Of a stretch of 64,000 nt of DNA, positions 57,556-64,000 are shown piece by piece (position 1 is the stretch's first letter; each line of letters opens with the position of its first letter). Source of the stretch: Motilimonas sp. E26 (GTDB lineage Bacteria > Pseudomonadota > Gammaproteobacteria > Enterobacterales > CBDFNC01); NCBI RefSeq assembly GCF_021278025.1, contig NZ_JAIBHJ010000003.1, positions 94,887 to 158,886 of the forward strand, written 5' to 3'. Position numbers and translations under genes: made by a program. The notes beneath the pieces are model-generated. The model searched no databases, was not told where the DNA came from, and was given only the letters and a program-made list of their open reading frames with translations.

Positions 57556-58199
57556 TGTTTTGGCCCTGTCCATTCAATCTCGCTATAAGCAAGAAGTTGG
57601 GTTAATTCATCAATTAGTTGCTGCTGAACTAAAGTAAAATCAATATCAGCTGTAAAGTCGCGCAATTGGGTCATTTCTAAACCAGCGTAACCACAAGGAT
57701 TGATTCGCTGAAATGGCATTAAGTCCATGTCTACGTTTAAGGCTAAGCCGTGAAAAGAACAGCCTTTACGGATCCTTAGCCCTAAAGAGGCTATTTTTTT
57801 GCCATCAATATATACACCCGGCGCATCGGGCTTGGCATAAGCGTTAATGTGGTAACGATTGAGTAACGCTATTAAGGCATTTTCAATATGGCTCACCAAA
57901 TCGCGTACGCCAAAGGCTTTGCGCTTAATATTGATCAGTATATAAGCCACTTGTTGACCGGGGCCATGATAGGTGACTTGGCCGCCACGGTCTGATGCGA
58001 CCACAGGAATATCACCCGGCACTAATACATGCTCAGCTTTACCTGCTTGGCCTTGTGTAAATACACTAGGGTGTTGTACTAACCAAATCTCATCACTGTC
58101 TTGCTCACCCCGTTCATCGGTAAACGTTTTCATTTGTTGCCAGACAAGACTGTATTCGCTTAAAGGATATTGTCTAACAATCAGTTTATTACTAATCAA
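57552..58199 (-). CDS. lipB: Octanoyl-[acyl-carrier protein]-protein N-octanoyltransferase
   Basis: LipB of 215 aa, which moves octanoate from ACP to lipoyl domains. Motifs are [23 protein letters not shown], the catalytic Lys in [15 protein letters not shown] and Cys in [14 protein letters not shown]. The start is TTG 58199, with AGGA 7 bases upstream and no better ATG nearby. The 3' end overlaps lipA by 4 bases, so the two enzymes of the lipoate pathway are translated together. Confidence 0.95.
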   Translation of the reverse strand: MISNKLIVRQYPLSEYSLVWQQMKTFTDERGEQDSDEIWLVQHPSVFTQGQAGKAEHVLVPGDIPVVASDRGGQVTYHGPGQQVAYILINIKRKAFGVRDLVSHIENALIALLNRYHINAYAKPDAPGVYIDGKKIASLGLRIRKGCSFHGLALNVDMDLMPFQRINPCGYAGLEMTQLRDFTADIDFTLVQQQLIDELTQLLAYSEIEWTGPKQ

Positions 58200-58233
58200 G
58201 GGCGTTCCTGTAGCTTATAACATTGAATGAGAT

Positions 58234-58503
58234 TTAAAGTACGGTTCTAACTATCTCTATTTTACCCAGTTCGGTATATAAGGTTTCGATATGCTCTTTG
58301 CTTTCAACTCTGACACGAACAGAAACCGTGTGGTAAGTGCCTTTGGCACTGGCACGAATTTTTGGGCTGTAATCACCCGGAGCATGTTGTTGTAAGACAT
58401 TCATGACTAAATCGGGCAGCTCTTTTTGGGCTAGACCTACCACTTTAAATAAAAAGTCGTTTGGGAATTCTAAAAACTCATCGAATCGTGTATTTAATGA
58501 CAT
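58234..58503 (-). CDS. ybeD: YbeD family (DUF493) protein
   Basis: A small protein of 89 aa in the DUF493 family, close to E. coli YbeD (87 aa), which has an ACT-like fold and a position between dacA and lipB. Typical sequences are [19 protein letters not shown] and the [28 protein letters not shown] end part. Its exact role is unknown. It lies 34 bases before lipB, and probably shares its transcript. Confidence 0.92.
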   Translation of the reverse strand: MSLNTRFDEFLEFPNDFLFKVVGLAQKELPDLVMNVLQQHAPGDYSPKIRASAKGTYHTVSVRVRVESKEHIETLYTELGKIEIVRTVL

Positions 58504-58627
58504 GGCTCACTTCACTTCAGTTGATCAATCAAATCCCATCAAATGGGATATTGTGTGCAATTTTACCTCAGCTCTAGGTTGAGGTATATCACATTTTTTG
58601 CAGGGTTTTAATGAGTTGTTCTGTAAT

Positions 58628-58649
58628 GAAAAGCGCCCCGCAGGGCGCT
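58628..58649 (-). terminator. Terminator downstream of dacA
   Basis: AGCGCCC (58632-58638) and GGGCGCT (58643-58649) form a GC-rich stem with a 4-base loop. On minus it is followed by four T residues. It probably ends dacA transcripts. Confidence 0.8.
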
Positions 58650-58650
58650 A

Positions 58651-58835
58651 ATACACAAACCACTTCAACATGCCTGTTTAGCGAAAATCGTTGCACTGTT
58701 AGGCAAGGCACTATGCGAACACGACTGCGTCAAATAAGTTTGAAAGGGCACAGCCATTAGCAAGCTTATTTTCATTGAACAGCACGCTGTTCGCATGCTG
58801 GATGTCGTATCTTGAGGTTGCTTGGGTGTAAAGTC
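58651..58835. repeat. Structured non-coding element, perhaps a dispersed repeat
   Basis: This stretch between the dacA stop and the terminator has many nested inverted repeats: ATGCGAACA (58713-58721) with TGTTCGCAT (58788-58796), AATAAG with CTTATT inside, and a tight palindrome GAACAGC-AC-GCTGTTC (58778-58793). The only open frame in it (60 codons on minus) has no recognisable family. The pattern is that of intergenic repeat units found in many copies in some marine gammaproteobacteria, but copy number cannot be checked from this window. Confidence 0.4.
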
Positions 58836-58839
58836 CCGA

Positions 58840-60012
58840 TTAACCAAACCAGCGTTTAAATAATAATTGGAAGTAATCCATTAAGCGGCTAAACCAGCTA
58901 CCTTCGTTGATATCATTCAAAGCAACGAGAGGGAATTCAGCGAGGGTTTCATTGTCAACTTCATAGAACACCTTGCCGACGACTTGGCCTTTGGCGATAG
59001 GCGCGGCGAGCTCAGTATCCAGTACAAAATTTGCTTTTAGGTTTTTAGCTGAGCCACGTGGAATAGTAATGGGCGTGCTTTCAATGACTCCCAAATCTAC
59101 ATATTCTTTGTCACCCATCCAAATACGCTCTGATGCTAGCTTATCACCCGCGTTATAAGGCGTTAAGGTTTCAAAAAAACGAAAGCCCCAGTTTAGTAGC
59201 TTTTTACTCTCTTCTTTACGAGCTTGCTCACTGCTGGTGCCCATTACTACGGCAATTAAGCGCATGCCATCTTTTGTCGCTGACGATACCAAGCTATAAC
59301 CCGCATCGCTGGTATGGCCAGTTTTTATACCATCGACATTTAGGCTCTTATCCCACAACAAGGAGTTGCGGTTGTATTGTGTAATGTTGTTAAAAGAGAA
59401 CGATTTTTCTTTGTAAATAGCATATTCTTCAGGCACATCACGGATGAGAGCTTTGGCTAAAATCGCCATATCCATAGGTGATGTGTTGTGTGTTTCGGAA
59501 TGTAATCCATGGCTATTTTCAAAATGAGAATTTGTCATTCCCAATTGTTTAGCCCAAGTATTCATTAGATCGGCAAAGGCTTCTTCACTGCCCGCAATAT
59601 GCTCAGCCATCGCGACACATGCATCGTTTCCTGATTGGATAATAATGCCGCGATTTAAATCCGCAACAGATACTGTCTTACCCACTTCTATAAACATTTT
59701 AGATGAGTCAGGGAAGTTTTTTGACCATGCTTTTTCACTGATCACTACTTGGTCATCAAGGGAAATATTACCGGCTTTGATTTCTTGACCGATAACATAA
59801 CTAGTCATCATTTTAGTTAAGCTGGCTGGTGGAATAGGGACATCTTGATCTTTTCCCGCGAGAACTTCTCCCGAATCATAATCAATCAATAGGTAGCCTT
59901 TGGCCGCTATCGTTGGAGCATTGGGAATAGCCCTAGGTGTCGCCAGTGAACTAAAGCTAACGAATAAGCAAAGGAGGGCTGTTTTTCGAGTAATTTTTGC
60001 AATAATCGACAT
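58840..60012 (-). CDS. dacA: D-alanyl-D-alanine carboxypeptidase (PBP5/6 type)
   Basis: Periplasmic penicillin-binding protein of 390 aa. The signal peptide runs from MSIIAKITRKTALLCLFVSFSSLA. Active-site motifs are SLTK, SGN (IIQSGNDACVAMAEH) and KTG (GIKTGHTSDAGYS). A PBP5_C beta domain (about 280-370) and a C-terminal amphipathic membrane anchor (SRLMDYFQLLFKRWFG) follow. It trims the terminal D-Ala from pentapeptides. I choose ATG 60012; the frame is open to 60129 but the extra residues do not look like a signal. Confidence 0.94.
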   Translation of the reverse strand: MSIIAKITRKTALLCLFVSFSSLATPRAIPNAPTIAAKGYLLIDYDSGEVLAGKDQDVPIPPASLTKMMTSYVIGQEIKAGNISLDDQVVISEKAWSKNFPDSSKMFIEVGKTVSVADLNRGIIIQSGNDACVAMAEHIAGSEEAFADLMNTWAKQLGMTNSHFENSHGLHSETHNTSPMDMAILAKALIRDVPEEYAIYKEKSFSFNNITQYNRNSLLWDKSLNVDGIKTGHTSDAGYSLVSSATKDGMRLIAVVMGTSSEQARKEESKKLLNWGFRFFETLTPYNAGDKLASERIWMGDKEYVDLGVIESTPITIPRGSAKNLKANFVLDTELAAPIAKGQVVGKVFYEVDNETLAEFPLVALNDINEGSWFSRLMDYFQLLFKRWFG

Positions 60013-60270
60013 GGAAATGCTGGTCTCTTTATTTGATAAAGCTGTCTGAAAAAAAATCCCCGAAATCGAAGTGCAGACATTTTTCGATTCACGGCTCATA
60101 TCCGATAAATTTTGGATAGAGATGAGCAAGGCTTTAATTGCTAGTTATGGCTTAATGTTGCCACAAGTAGAAATACAAGCCCTTAAAATTCCATTGTTTA
60201 TGACAATAAAGTTGCCATAGCGTTCAATTGAACTGCCATTTTTAAGTTAATATCCCTGTTAACTCTTGGT

Positions 60271-61374
60271 TTAGTTGGCTAAAAGTCGCTTATGGGTATG
60301 AACTGACATTAATATGCCAAACCCAGCCAACAACGTCACCATTGAGGTTCCGCCATAGCTTATCAGGGGCAAGGGTACACCGACAACGGGTAATAGCCCA
60401 CTAACCATACCAATGTTAACGAAAACATAAACAAAGAAAGTGAGTGTTAGCGCGCCAGCGGTTAACCGACTAAACGCACTTTGCCCTTGACTGGCGATAA
60501 ACAAACCCCGGCAAATGATAAAAATATATAAGCTTAACAACAAAGCGATGCCCACTAAGCCAAATTCTTCAGAAAAAACCGCGAATATAAAGTCGGTGTG
60601 GCGCTCAGGCAAAAAGTCGAGTTGCGATTGCGTACCTTGCATCCAACCTTTACCGAAAATACCACCGGAGCCAATCGCAATTTTTGATTGAATAATATGA
60701 TAACCAGAGCCTAGCGGATCACTTTCTGGATTTAAGAAGGTTAATACTCGCTGGCGTTGATAGTTGTGCATTAAAAAGAACCACAACACAGGGGCAAAAG
60801 CCGAGGCGCCTGCTACGGCTACGCCAATTAATTTCCAGTTTACTCCCGCTAAAAACAACGCAAAAATTCCGGATGCAGCGACTAATAAAGAAGTGCCTAA
60901 ATCGGGTTGCTTAGCGATTAATAACGTCGGCGTGAGAATGATGGCACAAGCCACAAAGGTGTGCTTTAAACTCGGCGGCAAGCTCTTGTTACCGATATAG
61001 CTGGCAACCATTAATGGCATCGCCAATTTCATTATTTCAGAAGGCTGAAACATAAAAAAGCCAAGGTTAATCCAGCGCTGTGCACCTTTGCCGACATGAC
61101 CAAATAACAACACCGCAACCAATAAGGCTACCCCGACCAGAAATACAGGCATCGCCCAGCGGGCATAAAAATTAGGGGACAATTGCGCCATAAAAATCAT
61201 GGTTGCTAAACCAAACCCTAATCGTACTATTTGCCGAAACATCAGGTCCATGTCTTGGCCACCTGCTGAATACAGCACGATTAAACTAATGCACATCAAA
61301 CCTAAAATGCCCAACAATAAGGGCAGGTCGATATGTAGTTTGTACCAAATGGTATTTTCTTGATGGCGCTCCAT
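60271..61374 (-). CDS. rodA: Rod-shape glycosyltransferase RodA
   Basis: SEDS-family peptidoglycan glycosyltransferase of 367 aa with ten helices. The typical segments are [34 protein letters not shown] and [32 protein letters not shown]. It works with PBP2, encoded upstream, in the elongasome. Its ATG overlaps the mrdA stop by one base (TAATG). Confidence 0.96.
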   Translation of the reverse strand: MERHQENTIWYKLHIDLPLLLGILGLMCISLIVLYSAGGQDMDLMFRQIVRLGFGLATMIFMAQLSPNFYARWAMPVFLVGVALLVAVLLFGHVGKGAQRWINLGFFMFQPSEIMKLAMPLMVASYIGNKSLPPSLKHTFVACAIILTPTLLIAKQPDLGTSLLVAASGIFALFLAGVNWKLIGVAVAGASAFAPVLWFFLMHNYQRQRVLTFLNPESDPLGSGYHIIQSKIAIGSGGIFGKGWMQGTQSQLDFLPERHTDFIFAVFSEEFGLVGIALLLSLYIFIICRGLFIASQGQSAFSRLTAGALTLTFFVYVFVNIGMVSGLLPVVGVPLPLISYGGTSMVTLLAGFGILMSVHTHKRLLAN

Positions 61375-63329
61375 TATTGCGCTCCTGCTTCTGTTGGGGC
61401 TAATAAGTTAGCATTATCAATCGACTGAGGAGCAACTAGCGGTAAGTTAAATAGCTTCGCTTCATCGGCAGCCTTCTTCCCGGCAAAGTAAGCATCGAAC
61501 ATGGCTCTGGCAACCGGGGCAGCGTGAGAGCTACCACCGCCGGCGTTTTCGACAACAACAGAGGTAACCACTTCAGGGTTTTCAAAGGGGGCATAGGCAA
61601 CAAACATGGCATTATCTCGATGGTGTTCAGCCAATTTATCGGCATCGTAAACTTCATCTTCTTTCATATTGACCACTTGAGCAGTACCTGACTTACCGGC
61701 CGCCTTATATTCAGTATCAGCAAAAGCTTTTCTGGCGGTACCGGTTTTCTTATTGACTACGCCATACATGCCATCTAATGCCACTTGCCAATAGCTTTCA
61801 TTGTTTAACACAATCGGTGCTTTACGATCGGGTGGGACTTCAAACGAGCCATTGCCAGTGCGAATAGATTTCAATAAACGGGGCACTATCACTTCACCTC
61901 GTCGTGCTAAATTTGCAGTTGCTTGGGCTAATTGTATTGGCGTCGCTGTCCAATACCCTTGGCCAATACCAATTGAAATAGTGTCACCTTGATACCAAGG
62001 CTGATTAAATCGAGCGCGCTTCCAACCACGGGATGGCATCACAGCGGTTGTTTCTTCTGCTATGTCAATTCCGGTGTAATCACCAAAGCCGAACTGTTTC
62101 ATAAAGGCGCTGGTTTTATCAATCCCCACTTGGTAGATCAAGTCATAAAAAAAAGTATCGCAGCTTTGCTCAATGGCGTGATATACATCGACCCAGCCGT
62201 GTCCCCAACGTTTCCAATCACGAAAACGCTTAGATGTGTTGGGAATTTGCCATGAGCCGGGATCCCAAATTTTGGTTTGTGGTGTGATGGTGCCTTCATT
62301 TAAACCCAACAATGACATTTGCATTTTGATGGTCGAGGCAGGTGGGTAGCGACCTTGAGTGGCGCGATTAATTAATGGCCGGCTAAAAGAATGCAGCAGT
62401 TCATTATAGTTTTTACTGCTGATACCATGTACAAATAAATTGGGGTCATAACTTGGGCTTGATACCATGGCGAGCACGCCACCATCTTTAGCGTCGATCA
62501 TCACCACTGAGCCGCGACGACCATCAAGCAGTTTTTGTGCTTTGCGCTGCATGGCCAAATCAATATTAAGATAAATATCTTTGCCCGGCTCTGGTGGCAC
62601 AAATTTCAACACGCGGATGATTTTGCCGCGGTTATTCACTTCCACTTCTTGATAACCCGGCACGCCATGAAGCATTTCTTCATAGTAACGCTCTACGCCT
62701 TGTTTTCCTATGTCTCTGGTTGCTGCATAGGTTGCTGTTTTTCCTTCTTTTTCTAGGCGGATTACGTCTTTATCATTGATCTTTCCAACGTAACCTAAGG
62801 TGTGTGTCAAAGTATCGCCGTGAGGGTAGTAACGCTTTAAGTAAGCTTCAATATTGACGCCATGATATTTATGCTGATTGACACTGAACAAAGCAGCTTG
62901 CTCGGTGGTTAGACGGTTCACCAATGCGACCGGCTTGAAGCGGCGTTGGCGTTTTTTTTGTTTGTAAAAATTATCAATATCATCCTGATCTAGCCCGAGT
63001 AGTTCAGCGAGTTCAGTGACGGTTTTATCCAGGTCATCTATTTTTTCGATGGTAATTTCTAAACTGAAGATCGGCCGATTTTCTGCTAATAAGACGCCAT
63101 TTCGATCGTATATCAGACCACGGTTTGGCGCGACAGGCAGTACATTAATGCGGTTATCATTAGAGCGAGTTTTATAAACCTGAAATGATTCTACTTGTAA
63201 GTAATAAAGGTTTAGAAAAAGAACTGAAATCAATGCCAACACAAATACAATACTGACCACAACGCGACGGACAAATAGAGCTGATTCGGCACTATGATCT
63301 CGCATCGCTATGTTGGATTGATTCATCAA
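61374..63329 (-). CDS. mrdA: Penicillin-binding protein 2
   Basis: Class B PBP of 651 aa, the elongasome transpeptidase. After a cytoplasmic tail and one helix (about 22-50) follows the pedestal domain ([17 protein letters not shown]). The transpeptidase domain has SxxK in PPASTIKMQ, SxN-type SCD in [11 protein letters not shown], and KSGTAQV. It gives rod shape with RodA. Upstream rlmH ends 0 bases before its start, so the two are tightly coupled. Confidence 0.96.
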   Translation of the reverse strand: MMNQSNIAMRDHSAESALFVRRVVVSIVFVLALISVLFLNLYYLQVESFQVYKTRSNDNRINVLPVAPNRGLIYDRNGVLLAENRPIFSLEITIEKIDDLDKTVTELAELLGLDQDDIDNFYKQKKRQRRFKPVALVNRLTTEQAALFSVNQHKYHGVNIEAYLKRYYPHGDTLTHTLGYVGKINDKDVIRLEKEGKTATYAATRDIGKQGVERYYEEMLHGVPGYQEVEVNNRGKIIRVLKFVPPEPGKDIYLNIDLAMQRKAQKLLDGRRGSVVMIDAKDGGVLAMVSSPSYDPNLFVHGISSKNYNELLHSFSRPLINRATQGRYPPASTIKMQMSLLGLNEGTITPQTKIWDPGSWQIPNTSKRFRDWKRWGHGWVDVYHAIEQSCDTFFYDLIYQVGIDKTSAFMKQFGFGDYTGIDIAEETTAVMPSRGWKRARFNQPWYQGDTISIGIGQGYWTATPIQLAQATANLARRGEVIVPRLLKSIRTGNGSFEVPPDRKAPIVLNNESYWQVALDGMYGVVNKKTGTARKAFADTEYKAAGKSGTAQVVNMKEDEVYDADKLAEHHRDNAMFVAYAPFENPEVVTSVVVENAGGGSSHAAPVARAMFDAYFAGKKAADEAKLFNLPLVAPQSIDNANLLAPTEAGAQ

Positions 63330-63800
63330 TTACTCTCTATGGTAGGGATGGTTAGTCGTCACGCTCCAAGCACGGTATAAAGACTCTGCAACGACCACCC
63401 TAACTAATGGGTGAGGGAGAGTTAATGGAGAAAGTGACCATTTTTGTTCGGAGGCGGCAATACAAGCTGGTGCAAGCCCTTCTGGCCCACCGATTAATAA
63501 GCTGACATCCCTGCCATCATGTTTCCATACTTCTAGTTGTTTGGCCAACATTGGGGTATCCCAAGGTTTGCCGGTTACTTCTAAAGTAACAATGCGATTG
63601 CTTTTGGGAATTGCGGCTAAAGTGAGCTCGCCCTCTTTATGTAAAATGCGCTTAATGTCGGCATTTTTACCTCTTTTCCCAGCGGCAATTTCAATCAGCT
63701 CTAGTGGCATATCATGAGGGAAACGGCGGGCATATTCTTGATAACCGCGTTCAACCCAGTCTGGCATTTTACTGCCTACGGCCACTAATTGGATTTTCAT
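63330..63800 (-). CDS. rlmH: 23S rRNA pseudouridine-1915 N3-methyltransferase
   Basis: SPOUT-family methyltransferase of 156 aa, like E. coli RlmH (155). It methylates pseudouridine 1915 in helix 69 of 23S rRNA. The knot region is [13 protein letters not shown] and [31 protein letters not shown]. Start ATG 63800 ([20 protein letters not shown]) overlaps the rsfS stop in the ATGA manner; a longer frame upstream lies within rsfS. Confidence 0.96.
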   Translation of the reverse strand: MKIQLVAVGSKMPDWVERGYQEYARRFPHDMPLELIEIAAGKRGKNADIKRILHKEGELTLAAIPKSNRIVTLEVTGKPWDTPMLAKQLEVWKHDGRDVSLLIGGPEGLAPACIAASEQKWSLSPLTLPHPLVRVVVAESLYRAWSVTTNHPYHRE

Positions 63801-64000
63801 TCGTTGCTTTCGCTCGCTTCGCTCCACAGCTTTTCAAGCTGATAGAAATCACGGGTTTCATCTTGCATGACATGGACTACGATATCACCTAGGTCAACCA
63901 ACACCCACTCACCGGTATCTTGGCCTTCCATACCTAATGGCTTGTTGCCAGCACGTTTTGCTTCGGTATATAGATTTTCCGCAATCGAAATAACATGGCG
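63797..64000 (-). CDS. rsfS: Ribosome silencing factor RsfS, 3' part
   Basis: The last 67 residues of RsfS are encoded, the 5' part being cut off by the window end. The sequence [41 protein letters not shown] is the hallmark C-terminal region of the RsfS/Iojap family, which binds ribosomal protein L14 and keeps subunits apart. It overlaps rlmH by 4 bases. The frame has no start within the window. Confidence 0.95.
   Translation of the reverse strand, partial: RHVISIAENLYTEAKRAGNKPLGMEGQDTGEWVLVDLGDIVVHVMQDETRDFYQLEKLWSEASESNE

Larger units (their letters stand above)
58504..58839. other. Intergenic region dacA / ybeD
   Basis: A 336-bp gap that splits dacA from the ybeD-lipB-lipA operon. It holds the structured element at 58651-58835, a terminator-like stem at 58632-58649, and the ybeD promoter area, which is AT-rich (58504-58620). 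No certain gene lies here. Confidence 0.5.

Noticed and set aside
58665-58847. A 60-codon minus-strand frame in the dacA-ybeD gap
   Set aside because: No family resemblance, no ribosome site and overlap with the dacA 3' end. The stretch is better explained by inverted repeats.
1-64000. Mobile elements, CRISPR arrays, toxin-antitoxin or phage defence genes
   Set aside because: No transposase, integrase, Cas, restriction or toxin gene was recognised, and nearly all long genes have housekeeping or transport assignments.

Overview
The window is chromosomal DNA of a moderately AT-rich, Na+-dependent gammaproteobacterium. It is most likely a marine member of the Alteromonadales (Colwelliaceae, Shewanellaceae or a relative). 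This rests on a complete nqrABCDEF-apbE-nqrM cluster, a TRAP transporter, type IV pilus minor pilins, and gene orders shared with enteric bacteria and vibrios (raiA-pheA, aroF-tyrA, gpt/frsA/crl/proB, rsfS-rlmH-mrdA-rodA-dacA-ybeD-lipB-lipA). I could not run a search, so the genus is not assigned. I saw no rRNA, tRNA, CRISPR array, insertion sequence or prophage.

Layout. 1-2.6 kb: a LytS/LytTR two-component pair on the minus strand, with an 87-bp direct repeat of the regulator's 3' end at the window edge. 2.6-8.5 kb: aromatic amino acid synthesis, with aroF-tyrA on plus facing pheA and raiA on minus. PheA carries an extra C-terminal domain that looks like a dead type I-beta DAHP synthase. 8.9-12 kb: a GAF/PAS/GGDEF/EAL protein. 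12.2-19.8 kb: yejABEF followed by slt, a likely peptidoglycan peptide release-and-uptake operon. 19.8-23.7 kb: type IV minor pilins (pilE on minus, fimT-pilW-pilX-pilV on plus) with no pilY1 and an oversized PilX. 23.7-27.5 kb: threonine aldolase, an alkyltransferase-like protein coupled to a MATE exporter, and a divergent AraC regulator.

27.7-30.6 kb: pntAB. 30.9-33.8 kb: yajG-ppiA-ampG. 33.9-34.5 kb: an AlkB-like dioxygenase. 34.6-37.7 kb: a TRAP operon (DctQ, DctM, lipoprotein DctP) preceded by two identical palindromes. 38.1-45.2 kb: Na+-NQR with its flavin transferase ApbE and maturation factor NqrM. 45.3-46.4 kb: dinB with a LexA-like box. 46.4-46.9 kb: an unusual periplasmic protein with eight Trp-centred 11-residue repeats. 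47-50.9 kb: pepD, a small P-loop kinase-like protein and a chemoreceptor. 51.2-56.5 kb: purine permease, gpt, frsA, crl and proB. 56.6-64 kb: lipA, lipB, ybeD, dacA, rodA, mrdA, rlmH and the 3' part of rsfS, all on minus.

Much of the window is housekeeping, with a recurring envelope theme: Slt and Yej uptake, AmpG permease, PBP2/RodA and DacA. I found no obvious novel defence or mobile system. The least explained items are the pseudoenzyme-like domain on PheA, the Trp-hendecad protein, the PilY1-less pilin operon with its large PilX, the palindrome pair before the TRAP genes, and the structured non-coding element downstream of dacA.
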